Of a DNA stretch of 64,000 nt, positions 10,743-20,952 are shown piece after piece. The stretch comes from Platerodrilus igneus (Eukaryota; Arthropoda; Insecta; Coleoptera; Lycidae): positions 8,866,501 to 8,930,500 of the forward strand of contig JARFIW010000170.1 of assembly GCA_036346225.1 (NCBI GenBank), in the 5' to 3' direction. A program made the position numbers and the translations under genes. A model generated the notes under the pieces. It was given only the letters and a program-made list of their open reading frames with translations. It had not been told where the DNA came from and ran no database searches. Each line of letters starts with the position of its first letter. Position 1 is the first letter of the stretch.

Positions 10743-10788
10743 GTGTTTCAAGGTGACAAATTTTCCATTAAATTATACTTTGTTTCCA

Positions 10789-10973
10789 GATCGGGTTCTA
10801 CTTTACAAGATGCATTCAAAATATTTCACATGGACTATTCTGAAGAAATTTTCATTGGATCTTCCGATGATAACAGCCCTATTACTGATGAAGAAAGATC
10901 TTTGCTGGAGAAAATAAATGGGGATGTATTGGATAATCCGGCAGAATGGCTAAAGTTGAAATCTAACTTGTGA
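10789..10973 (+). CDS. Possible terminal coding exon, unknown product
   Basis: A good 3' splice site (TACTTTGTTTCCAG, pyrimidine-rich then AG) ends at about 10789. It is followed by about 61 in-frame codons with protein-like composition (STLQDAFKIFHMDYSEE, then FIGSSDDNSPITDEER, then EKINGDVLDNPAEWLKL) and a TGA at 10971-10973. It is acidic and helical in character, unlike the transposon frames around it. No upstream exon or family was recognised, and the Tc1-like element starts 200 bases downstream. It could be a host last exon or an old pseudogene piece. Confidence 0.35.
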
Positions 10974-11169
10974 ACTCTGTAGAAAGAATAATTATCCACA
11001 ATCAACTTTCTTTAAAAAAATATTACACATATTGACGGTAAAATCCTACTGCCAGGAAAAGATTTCAGAGAAAATTTATGTAAAAGGGAAGATTGCGATC
11101 AAGATCAACAGTCGCGATTTCAGAAATTAACTTTGAGCAGTTTCTTTAAAAGTATCCGATAGAAATATA

Positions 11170-12514
11170 CTGACTTTCATAAAAAAAAAACGCAACGCAC
11201 AGAAGTTGTCGATCGATTTTAATAAAATTTTCCCAAATATATATTGTGATGAAACAACCAAATGGTTAAAATTTGAAAACAAAAGAAGAGAAATAAGAAA
11301 AGTTTTTCAATAACAAGTTGCTCCACCACAATTTGCTATGCACTCATTTAAGGGGAGGATTACAGCCAATTAAGTCATACATTTTTCACGCGGTATATTA
11401 TCCCTAGCTTCCTGAATCCGAAGCCGAAGATGCTGCAAGTCGTCTGGTGGGTGTGGTAATTCGTTATCTATCGATCATATCCCAAACATGCTCAGTGGGT
11501 GAGAAATTTGGCGAGCGAAAACAACAATGTTAGCTTCTTGCAAACATTGTATTATAACCCTTGTCGTATGAGGGCTTGCGTTATCTTGTTGGAAAATGGA
11601 GTTTTCCAACCCTGGAAGAAACGGAAGTGAAACAGGCTCCAGCATATTGGCAATGTAACTGCCTGAGTTTAAGTTGCCATCGATGAAGAACAAAGCTGAT
11701 CTGCTATCATAACCTATTGCATCCCACATCATCACTCCTTTCCTATGGGCTTGGTGGCGTTCTCCAAAAAACTGTTGAATTATTGCGTTCTACGCGCCCA
11801 CACCTGACTCCTAAGACCATTGTGGGCCCACAAACAAAATCGGGACACGTCATTAAACACAATTTGATGCCATTCTTAAAACTAATTTGCTTTTTCGTTG
11901 CTTTATTCTAGTTTGTGGGTATGATGAGGTGGAGTAAGTGGAAGACACAAAAATGGACTGTACGAATGCAGTCCATAACATTTTATCCGGCGATAAATAA
12001 ATGACATTGATATTCTTTTTCCTATGCACCTTCAATCTAGTCTATTGCAATTGATCGAGTTGTGGAAAATCTGTCTTAACCGGCGTTCTTCACGATTTAT
12101 AGTCACCTGAGGATATCCAGATTCAGAACGGCTTTGTTGAACCCCTTCATTGAACCATCTGGCCCAACATCTTGCCACCATTGCAACTTCACGATTTACA
12201 CGGCCACTAATATCTCTAATCGAAAATCCGGTCTCTCTCTCATACCAATACTACGGTTATGCTTGGCATTCTTAAATTTTCACACAGCACTAGTGGACAA
12301 GTGAATAAACTAATCGAAAACTTACACACCAATAACTTATTACTATTAATTGATACTAAGTGACAACTAAGAAACGAAAAAAAAACGAAGAAAGAATTTC
12401 TAGATTTTGTTTAAATTTTAAGCATTACTATGTTTCATCACAACAAGCATTTTGAGTACATTTTATTAAAATTGATCAACACCTTTTGTGTTTTGCGTTT
12501 TTAATGAAAGGCAG
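11170..12514 (-). mobile_element. Tc1-like DNA transposon, long inverted repeats
   Basis: The two ends are inverted copies over at least 130 bases: CTGACTTTCAT followed by an A run and CGCAACGCAC at the left, and the matching inverse ending CTTTCATTAAAAACGC on the right. Both arms contain GATCGATTTTAATAAAAT-like and TTGTGATGAAACA segments. TA precedes the left end; the right flank reads TT, so the target duplication may have mutated. The transposase lies between on the minus strand. Confidence 0.75.
11335..12262 (-). pseudogene. Tc1-family transposase, frameshifted
   Basis: Reading the minus strand from about 12260: an N-terminal helix-turn-helix region (FSIRDISGRVNREVAMVARC, then WFNEGVQQSRSESGYP) and a HQIVFNDVSRFCLW segment where the family has FSDESRF (first Asp). 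An open piece at 11735-11475 follows, with MMMWDAIGYDSRS, SGSYIANMLEPV and FQQDNASPHTTR (second Asp). The segment near 11500-11475 reads HPLSMFGI where SPDLNPIEHVWD is expected, so the third catalytic residue region is decayed, and the C-terminus (PPDDLQHLRLRIQEARDNIP) follows in another frame. Cut-and-paste transposition is the family role. Several stops make this copy inactive. Confidence 0.8.
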
Positions 12515-12917
12515 TTTATTTGAAATGTTTATCAATGACAGTATCATAGATTTCTCATAAAAGAACGTCAAAATATCGCTGTTCAAAATTGTCCAGATTC
12601 TTAAATAACTAACTGCAAAGGAAAATGGAATTTTATTACTAGAAACGAGTAACTAGCATTTTTTAGGCAGTGATTGTAAGCGAATCCAAAGACACGGGCG
12701 ATTTGTATCAATATCTACACTTCAGAAGAATTCATTCAAGAAAAATGCTTATATTGCATGCAAAAACTCTTAGACTTTGGAGTCTTTTCGTACCAAACCA
12801 ACCAAAAAATTTCAACTATTCAACCTCACCATTTCAGATTGCAGCGAAACTTTCAGGGATAATTATTCCTAATGACATAAAATGAGAATATATTTTTAAA
12901 TTTTTTATCCCATTAGG
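12515..12917. other. No gene recognised
   Basis: Unique-looking AT-rich spacer between the Tc1-like element and LINE copy 2. A 71-codon open frame at 12670-12885 has no recognisable features. Confidence 0.4.
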
Positions 12918-13157
12918 TTATGAGTCCATTCTGAACGGATCTGCACCTTGACGACGTTCTAAAATACTAGAACAGGTTGAATGGCTTGTGCGTTTCAATG
13001 ATCTAAAGAGCCGAACTATAGGTTTAACCAAATTAGTGGGGTCTTTAGTGAGGAACCAGAGTAAGACAGGTCCCCGAAAGAGGGCAGCAGCTTTTTCGGT
13101 ACTTAGAGTGGCAGAGACCATAGGGGTCGGTATGGCATTCTAAGACACACTACTGCG

Positions 13158-14135
13158 ATGTGGAAGGCAACGGGAAACCACGACATTACCTCCCAAGTAC
13201 ACTGCGTACAGAAATTGTTAAACATGATGGCATCCTCTGGAGTAAAAAATTCCGTAAGTAAAATAGTCCCCCATTCGGATCTCCGGGAGGGGACTACTTC
13301 GGGGATTGTGATCCGAAAGTATAAAAAAAGATCCGTGAACATTCTGCGAGTCGGAGGGTGGAATGTCAGAAGTATGAAACAAGTAGGTAAGCTAGAGAAC
13401 CCGAAATGCAACCTCGAAATGCATAGGTTAGCACTAGACATAGTAGGAATTAGCGAAGTCCGTTGGCCAGAGGCGGGGGATTTTTGGAGTGGAGACTTTA
13501 GGGTACTTCATACAGGATCAGAGGAAGGAAATTCAGGTGTGGGGATAGTTATGCGAAAAAAGATAGGACAACGTGTAGAAAATTACTTACAAAAGAACGA
13601 AAGAGTACTCATGGTTAGATTTGAATCTAAACCAGTAAATACAGTAATAATACAAGTATACATGCCCACCTCTAGCTACAGTAAGGAAGAAGTAGAGGCG
13701 ATCTACAAAGATATCGAACACATACTAAGATACGTAAAAGAACATGAAAATTTAATAATTACGGGGGATTTTAATGCAGTGGTAGGTGAGGGTAGGGAAA
13801 GAACGATAGTAGGTTTATTTGGTTTAGGCACGAGAAATGACAGGGGAAATAGGCTGGTAGAATTTTGCGACAAGAACAACTTAACCATCACAAATACATT
13901 GTTTCAACATCATGCTAGAAGACGATACACGTGGAAGATGCCAGGAGATATAGGAAGATATCAAATAGATTACATTATTGTTAGGCGACGGTTTAGAAAT
14001 CAAGTAAAAGACTGTAGAAGCTACCCGGAAGCAGATGTAAACACTGACCACAACATCGTAATTATGAAGGCCGCACTTAAATTTAAAAATCTGAAAAAAG
14101 GAACAGAAAAAGGCACTTTGACTTTGAAAAGCTAA
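13158..14135 (+). CDS. LINE A AP-like endonuclease domain, near-intact
   Basis: The 325-codon frame covers the whole exonuclease-endonuclease-phosphatase fold. The expected catalytic residues are visible in order: WNVRS (Asn, about residue 68), SEVRW (Glu, about 98), QVYMPTSS (Tyr, about 165), TGDFNAVVG (Asp/Asn, about 201), QIDYIIV (about 270) and TDHN (Asp-His, about 296). The domain nicks target DNA so that the LINE RNA can be copied into it. A frameshift near 14100 replaces the normal continuation (which reads DFEKLKDKDI in the other copy) with a short false tail. Database hits to this family in insects are often labelled craniofacial development protein 2-like, which is misleading. Upstream residues 1-55 come from the 5' leader region and may not be translated. 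Confidence 0.85.
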   Translation: MWKATGNHDITSQVHCVQKLLNMMASSGVKNSVSKIVPHSDLREGTTSGIVIRKYKKRSVNILRVGGWNVRSMKQVGKLENPKCNLEMHRLALDIVGISEVRWPEAGDFWSGDFRVLHTGSEEGNSGVGIVMRKKIGQRVENYLQKNERVLMVRFESKPVNTVIIQVYMPTSSYSKEEVEAIYKDIEHILRYVKEHENLIITGDFNAVVGEGRERTIVGLFGLGTRNDRGNRLVEFCDKNNLTITNTLFQHHARRRYTWKMPGDIGRYQIDYIIVRRRFRNQVKDCRSYPEADVNTDHNIVIMKAALKFKNLKKGTEKGTLTLKS

Positions 14136-14835
14136 AAGATAAAGATATCCATGAAAGATTTGAAAAAAAGTCAAATGCTGAATGATATTGGGAAAATTTC
14201 TGATACTAAGGAACTAGAAACAGAATGGAATAACATTAAATTCAGCTTAAACATGGCGGCCAGAGATATTCTGGGATATACACAAAAAGAAAATAAGAAA
14301 CTATAGATAACAAAGGATATCCTGAATTTAATAGAAGAAAGACGAAAATACAAAAACAGATCAGACGAAACAGGAAAACAGAGATACAAAGCCATAAAAT
14401 GGGAAATTAGTCGCAAATGCAGGAAAGCTAAAGAACAATGGATTGATGAAAAGTGCAAAGAGGTACAAACTAAGATAGAAATAGGGAAGACAGACGAAGC
14501 ATACAAATTAATTAGAATGAATTTTAGGGATATAAAACCATATAGCAAAAATATAAGAGATGCGGAAGGAAACGTCATTATAGAAAATGTAGAGAAAGTA
14601 GCTAGATGGCAGGATATATAAGGAATTTATATTCAGGAGAGGAATTAACAGCTTTAGAACAGGAATCAGACATTGAAATGAAAGACTTGGGATATCCTAT
14701 ACTTAGAGATGAGTTTGAATTAGCATTAAAAGTCTGAAAAATGGTAAGGCACCGGGTACAGATAAGGTGCAAGCAGAAATTCTAAAAGCCGCTGGATAAG
14801 CAGTAACAGAACGTCTCTTCCGACTTGTAAGCTAT

Positions 14836-15562
14836 ATGTATGAGACAGGCGAAATACCCAAAGATATCCAACGTAACATCATACTAACTACAGCAAAAAA
14901 AAGAGGCGCGGATAGATGTGAAAATTTTCGAACAATAAGTTTGACAGCTCACGTTTCAAAAATATTAACTAGAATTGTACAAAGACGAATGGAAAAACAA
15001 GCTGAAGAAATACTGGGAGAAAATCAATTTGAGTTTAGGCGCAACAGGGGAACACGGGAAGCTATTTTAGCTCTGAGGGTGATAATGGAGAAAACAATAG
15101 AGAAGAGGGAAAGCGTATATATAGGGTTTGTAGATCTGGAAAAAGCATTCGATAATGTAAAATGGAAAAAAATGTTCAAAATACTCAAAAAGATTGGAAT
15201 GAGTTTTAAGGACAGACGGATAGTACATAGCTTATACAAAGAGTAAACGGCGGTAATAGAATTAGAGCAAGAAAATAGAGAAGTATATATTAGGAAAAGG
15301 GTGAGACAGGGAATGTGCCTTATCCCCATTATTTTTTAACTTGTACATAGAAGAGGCAATGAATACTGTCAAATGCAGGAAGACATTTGGAATTAATATA
15401 CAGGAACAAAAGATTGATATGCTTAGATTTGCAGATGATATAGCGGTATTAGCATCTAGCAAAGAAGAGTTAGAAGCTGCCCTTAATGAAATGCAAATTG
15501 TTCTAACGGAGAGATATGGTATGAAAATTAACAAAAATAAAACTAAAGTTCTAGTATGTAAT
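14836..15562 (+). pseudogene. LINE A reverse transcriptase, partial
   Basis: An open stretch at 14836-15246 reads YETGEIPKDIQRN, RTISLTAHVSKILTRIVQRR, GENQFEFRRNRGTREAIL and GFVDLEKAFDNVKW, the fingers and palm blocks including the first catalytic Asp (FVDLEKAFD). A CAA-to-TAA change at about 15244 stops it. The frame resumes around 15341 and gives LRFADDIAVLAS (FADD catalytic box, about 15425-15436) and ERYGMKINKNKTKV before the truncation point. The linker upstream (14140-14835) is also LINE sequence with several shifts. Confidence 0.85.
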
Positions 15563-15719
15563 TGTAATTGTATGTAGTTCGAGAAATTTCTAGATAGTAT
15601 TTTACATAATTCCTGGCATGTTCCTGAAATAACTAGTACAATTTGAATAGGTATGAATTGGCGTTAAGACGTTCCTAAGTCGGTTAGTTCTAATTGCAGC
15701 TTCGCTCATATTAAACCAC

Positions 15720-16090
15720 GATGTTAGTTCTAATAGCAGCTTCGATTATAATACTTGCATGATAATGTAAAGTTTTATGCTGTAGTTTAGAGCTTTAAAG
15801 TATGTAACAAAATTACTCTGCTGTCGATATAAACTTGGTATAAATAATCATAGTTATTAATGCTTCGTACATAAATTAATTATAGTGCTTAGAGATTAAG
15901 TTAATTAAGAATATTAGCATCCAAGTGTTAAAAAGATTATACTTGCACTGTTAGTTAAAGCTCTGAAACTAAATTATTGTGTGAGCTTTTAGAAATTTTA
16001 TAGTACGAGTTTCTGAAAAGGCTTGCGTAACCAGTTTGAAAATAAAAAACTATTGTTATGGCAAAAAGACTTTTTGTTACAATATTTTCG
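15720..16090 (+). repeat. Dispersed unclassified repeat M3, copy 1
   Basis: Similar, with many small differences, to 23880-24230. Shared landmarks are TTAATTATAGTGC, GCACTGTTAG, TGTGAGCTTTTAGAAATT-like and GTTACAATAT. No coding capacity was seen. Confidence 0.55.
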
Positions 16091-17480
16091 TAGAAATGGA
16101 AGATATTCAAAGAGCACCTATAACTCTTTATACTTCCAACACACAATTGTATACAATTATACCCCAGAAATATAATCTAAGTTCAGAAAATTACATGCTG
16201 TGTGCACTTCTTACACATTTCTCAAATTAGTAAACGATTTCTTATAACATAAAGTAAGTAGTGAATTAAAAGACCATTCATTATATTTCCTTTAAGTATA
16301 AGTTATCGAAACCGCTCTCTATAGTTATGACGATAATTTATGAATAGCATGGTTAAGTAATACGGCAACAGCGCACCATTTATACTGATTGTGAAACATT
16401 CACTGACTCTTCAGTAAACTTTATGTACGTAGTAATTTAGTAAATTACTGGATGTGGAAATACAAGCTTGTAATAATATTTTTACATGTGCTACTACAAA
16501 TGCTTGTTATTATCATACATTCATCATCATCCGTTGTTATGCTAGACTGGCTTTTTAGGTCATCTTTATAAAATTGTGTATAGCATACTAATATTTATCT
16601 CCATAGTGAGGTCGTCGGTGATTTGTTCGAAGTAAAAGAAGAAATCGTTAAAACAAGAGGTTCGAAGCACCGGGAGTTAACTTTTCCAGACTTTTCTCAT
16701 CGCTTCCAATTCCATTAGTAATTGGATTTGCTCAACTTCGAACTAAACTTTTGTGTAATCGTCTAGGTATCAATTTACTTTGCTCTTTTACACAGAAGCG
16801 AAATGGGAACTATACCGTGTCGACGTAAATCGCGTTCAAAATAAACAAAGTTTACAAAAGTCAAACAATCTTGAAAGTTTTAGAAAGCGATTGGCTCGCC
16901 GTTCTTGTGTATTGGCACCGATACAAACAGGGGTTATCTAAGCTTACAATAATCGCATTTGTATTAAACGGCACATATGATTTTGTTACTAAAAAGTACC
17001 TGTGGGGTACAATTAATTTGGAAAATTGGTTTTGTGCTATTTGAACGAGCTGTACCCATTCCACTAAATGCGATAGAGCAATGTTTTTTACAACTTGGTA
17101 AATTCCATAGCAGTCGAGCGTACAATAATTTTTCACTAAAGAGGTAACTTTGGAAAAACTTAATCAGTCAAAAACACATGATTTAAACATCATTTAAAAC
17201 GTCTGTGTAGATTGAGATCGCCCGGCGAGAGAAGGCTACATACACGAAATGTAGTTCATTATGATAGTCTCGTTGAAGAATTATTATAAAGAGTGCCTTT
17301 CTTAGGCAAAATCTCAATTGTGATGAATAATTTTTAGCAGTTGAAACTGCGAGTGGCTCGGGAATCCGTCAAATGACCCATTCTTAACCCCCAGTATTTT
17401 AAAAACAAGATTAATTACGAAATTGTGTCTTAACAGAAACTTGAAATGTCGATAGAGTATCAAAATAACTCGTCCAAAGT
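16091..17480. other. No gene recognised
   Basis: AT-rich sequence. The longest frames (64 codons at 16036-16230 and 91 codons on the minus strand at 16861-17136) show no motif or family. It may belong to the same old composite repeat as M2 and M3, since M3 and M2 occur in the same order on both sides of it. Confidence 0.4.
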
Positions 17481-17762
17481 CTAAAATGAAAAACCGTTAA
17501 GTGAAGAATGTTACGATTAACAGCGGCAAAGGTTGAATACAATACAAAGATGTGAGTATATTCCGCAGAGTTTTAGGAAAATATGAAAGATATTATAGTT
17601 CAATATATAAACCGTACAACCAGGTGGGTTGGGTAAGTCTGTCTTAATTCAAAAGTGATATGAAATAAATTGTTTGATTGAGTTTTAAAACAAATACGCT
17701 GGGTGTCTTTGTAAATTATAATATAGTTTGTTGACTGGTGCTTAAATAAATAAATTAATAGT
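17481..17762 (+). repeat. Dispersed unclassified repeat M2, copy a (left part)
   Basis: Matches 30475-30589 plus 34941-35095, as one continuous sequence once the mariner-type element there is removed. Landmarks are GCAAAGGTTGAATACAATA, GATATTATAGTTCAATATA, TAAGTCTGTCTTAAT and GATATGAAATAAATTGTTTG. It provides the uninterrupted empty site for the element at 30590-34940. Confidence 0.7.
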
Positions 17763-18150
17763 GTATTACGTTAAACCTCTGCATTCGATCTATTTCTGCA
17801 TTCATTATATACATTTTAATTTCCTACTTCCTTGTTTTACTGCTTTTTAATTAGCACTCCCAAAGATTCAAATCTAAACGATTTTACCCTTTTTATGCTA
17901 TTTCAAATCATACGAACTGTCATTTAATAAGTTCAATTGAAATGAAAACTTATATAAAAGTGCCATAAAAGTTCCTTAAGTTTTCAGGATGATGATAAAT
18001 ACGTGGAATCTATTCTATAGTTTGCTTTGCTTGCAAAGGTTAAGAAGTTTCGCTTTATAAATTCCCTTAAATATTGTTATCGTTCGTGTGGGAGGCTCCG
18101 AAAGTATGTAGACTTGGCTTGATTATTTGTTTAGTAAGTATAAGCAAAAA
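17763..18150. other. No feature recognised
   Basis: AT-rich spacer without frames or repeats that I could match elsewhere in the window. Confidence 0.35.
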
Positions 18151-18199
18151 ATAATTATAAGTTCATAAATACATAAAAATAAAAGTGAAATCCTTAAAA

Positions 18200-18640
18200 T
18201 TGAATGATCTTTAATTGTTGAAGTAGTTCGGAAGTCTTCGGTAATCTTCGAAACTCTTCGGAAGGCTTGGTGCTTACTTGTGAAACCAAAATAAACTCAA
18301 ACACTTATCAAATGAATGTCTATACAGCTTGAAGGCGGTGAAAACGGCTTCGGTGGTCTTCGGAACTCTTCGGAAGGTTTCGTGTTTTACTTTTGGCATA
18401 ACGATAAGTTACAAAGAGTTATGATTTAAAATTAAAAGCTACTAATTTACAATATTTACAAGTATAGAGGGTTCAGAAGTCTTCGGTTCTCTTCGGAACT
18501 CTTTGGAAGGTTTTGGAATTGATTTATGCGGTCCATTAAGAACTTGGACTGTGATGATTACAAAATATTTACAGCTTTAGGAGGCCCAGACGTCCTCGGT
18601 GATCTTCGGTACCCTTCGGCAGACGTCGTGGAAGTGGTGC
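18200..18640 (+). repeat. Degenerate tandem repeat with TTCGG-rich cores
   Basis: Four blocks at about 18226-18270, 18345-18395, 18477-18518 and 18589-18635 share a core of the form GTCTTCGGT-N-CTTCGGAACTCTTCGGAAGG. They recur every 110-135 bases. The last three are each preceded by TACAG/TACAAG followed by a purine-rich TAGAGG-like run. Open frames across this more GC-rich stretch look like consequences of the repeat, not a gene. Confidence 0.65.
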
Positions 18641-18929
18641 CTTAGGCCTCGTTGAGTACGTCTCCGTTAAACTCTTACATGGGCTTTGTCCCGGAGGTAG
18701 ACTTCGCAGATGAATACGTTCTTTCGGCGATGGTGGCAGAGGTGACAGAAGTCTTGGGTGCGGTTGGATTGAACGGATCGCACGTCGAAGGGCGTTCTGT
18801 GCTTGCTTCCGCATTGCCTGGTGTATGGAACGAATCTTACCACCCATACGTAAATTATATAACTATTCACAATGAATTATAATGACGTGCCCAGGTACGG
18901 CGGCAGACAGCGTCACTGTCGGAGGAGAA

Positions 18930-19055
18930 TACGCAGGCTATGGAGAGCACTGCGTGTCGAAGTATAGCACGCTATGAAGAGCGCTGCTCGTTGAAGGTTT
19001 TGCAGTCTATGGGGAGCACTGCAAGAGGATTCCTTAGGCTATGGTGAGCACTAAC
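18930..19055 (+). repeat. Four hairpin repeats with paired base changes
   Basis: A core of the form CTATGGGGAGCACT recurs at about 18932-18954, 18966-18988, 19002-19022 and 19035-19053, every 33-36 bases. The bases on either side pair: CGCAG with CTGCG, AGCA with TGCT, GCAGT with ACTGC and TAG with CTA. The stems differ between units while pairing is kept. It could be a structured leader of an RNA or of a retroelement. Confidence 0.6.
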
Positions 19056-19479
19056 GAATGTTTTCTGGAGAATTTGAAATTATATTTATACACTTCCATT
19101 CCCTATTCTTCCTGTGTTGAAAAACCTTAATGACGTCTTTAACCATTGAACATTGTGTGCATTAATTTTCTAATGTAAAAGAATGTCCAAATTTAATTGA
19201 CCAATGAGCGTGTTGATTTTTGGGTACCACAAAAAATGAGATGGAAATTCTCGCGATTCTTGGTTTGTTCTGTGTTCAGCTTATGTACTTTGATATAGTC
19301 AACTGCAATTCAGTCAGTCTGTTCTGTATTCAGCTCGCGTGCGGTGATTTAGTCAACAATATTTGCTGATCGTTAAACTACTTTGAATAAGTTCCGTAAA
19401 ATTCTTTAAAATACGTTCCAAACATCTGTTTATCGTTAAACAACTTAGCCTTATAAATTCGTTGAAATACGTTTTAAAC

Positions 19480-19665
19480 CATCTGCATTGTAAAAATATA
19501 AAAGCTTTTAATAGTGCCGAGAAAGAGAAATCTTACTTCATTATCATGCAAGTGTTGAGCTCGCTCAAGTTAACGAGCAATAAACCGTCTCCTCAATTAA
19601 TTCGTTCTCGGGATTGTAGTTCGATATAATACCTCGCAGTCGTTTCTATAACAGTTAGGCAACCT
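19480..19665 (+). promoter_or_regulatory. LTR-like promoter and polyadenylation region
   Basis: A TATA box (ATATAAAAG, about 19495) is followed some 85 bases later by a polyadenylation signal (AATAAA, about 19580) and then a T/C-rich stretch. This is the order of U3, R and U5 in retrotransposon LTRs. I found no matching second LTR or target duplication, so a solo LTR is only one reading. The hairpin and TTCGG repeats upstream may belong to the same element. Confidence 0.3.
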
Positions 19666-19899
19666 CTTATACATTTCACTCCAAAAGGCCGTACGGAGGG
19701 TTGCAAACTTACCTAACCATTTTAACAGACATTGTTTTCCCATACGGACAAATTCAGTAAAAGTCATTATAGTATATCGAGACCTTTTGCTTTAGTTAAT
19801 CGGCTGTTGTTTACAAGCCGTATTTTCGAAATATTTTATAGCTGCTGATTATAAAATATACTTTTACAGGTACGGTTCGCAGAATACTTCACATATTAT

Positions 19900-20952
19900 C
19901 GCTGGAAATGCTTTTTAAAACGTAAACACATTACTGTGAATCCTTTTAAATACAGACTGAGCTTTGAAAAAAAGATCATTCTATACAACGTCCTTTTACC
20001 GAAAGGAACCGCTGTAAGTCGTGGTGCTAAAATGCTTTGTTGTACCTAGTGTTATAGTCTAGTTGAACTGTTTCATCTAGTATCCAGTCCGTTGGCGAAC
20101 GCAGCACACACTTCTAAATTCTTTAGGATGGCACCAAAACAGACAGCTTGTTTTAAATTACATTTATTATGTTTTCTTTTTTTTGAAGCTGCTGTGTTAG
20201 ATAGACACTTCTTTGACTGGTTATTAACCACGTAAGGGACGTGGTTTTTCTTACTCGTGGTTGCACAATAGATTACAGACTGCGCGTTACAAATTTACTT
20301 TCACAGTGCATAAATGATTATGTAATTAATATTCAAAATCATAATTAGTATAAACCAAAACTCGCGTTAGAGCACTTTTTACTGTTTCTTATTTTGGAAA
20401 TTAATGCTAACGTCAACAGTTTGTTCACCAAATTATAAGTTAGACTAACTTAACACTTGGTTCATCTCGGTTAGGGCTACTTTATTCTTAGAAAGTGCAC
20501 TTCACAGAGCAGGTAAAATTAATGTATATATTATGTTGTTTTTCTTCTTGTATATATTTAGGGTTGGAAGTATTAAGCAAGTATATATGTACATGTTATT
20601 TAGATTTTAAGATTTTACATCTATATTGGTTTGAATGTATATTACCATGTGGTGTTATATGCAAGTTGACGCTTTATATTACATCACGTTATTTACAACA
20701 GGACGCTTTGGTCTCTGTAGATATTCCTTCTTATACTGTTAAGTAACGGTTTGTAAATAAATTTCTAACCGAGGTTTCCAATTTTTCTTTTTGTGTAACC
20801 CACCCCACTCTACAACGTTTTGAGCTAGTACGGAATCCAATTTTTGTTTGGATTCCTATTCCACCCTTCTGCTTTGCTGCGGTATTTGTGGGCGATTTTG
20901 TTTCTCTACTTACTTTACTACTTTCTTTCTTGTCTGCACGGAATACCGTAAC
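19900..20952 (+). repeat. Dispersed unclassified repeat M1, copy 1
   Basis: Collinear with 37790-38678. Shared landmarks are TTGACGCT...ACATCACxTT, TTTTGAGCTAG, a TTTGGATTxC block, and the common right end GCACGGAATACCGTAACA. Both copies are non-coding. In this copy the right end adjoins repeat M2 at AGTGCATCAAT with no spacer. Confidence 0.65.

Larger units (their letters stand above)
12918..15562 (+). mobile_element. RTE-like LINE (family A), copy 2, 3'-truncated
   Basis: The element starts at about CCATTCT(G/A)AACGG, the same 5' boundary as the minus-strand copy at 60604. It keeps a 5' leader of about 240 bases, a nearly intact endonuclease and a reverse transcriptase with a few stops. 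Similarity to the family stops abruptly within the RT C-terminal region at about 15562 (after KTKVLVC). The lost 3' end is not explained by target-primed truncation, which removes the 5' side, so a later deletion or recombination is likely. Confidence 0.85.

Noticed and set aside
13103..13441. 112-codon minus-strand frame, also seen as a plus-strand frame at 60094-60429
   Set aside because: Antisense of the LINE leader and endonuclease start in both places.
18569..18882. Open frames of 67-92 codons on both strands in a GC-richer stretch
   Set aside because: Overlapping frames on both strands with no motif; explained by the TTCGG repeat and local base composition.
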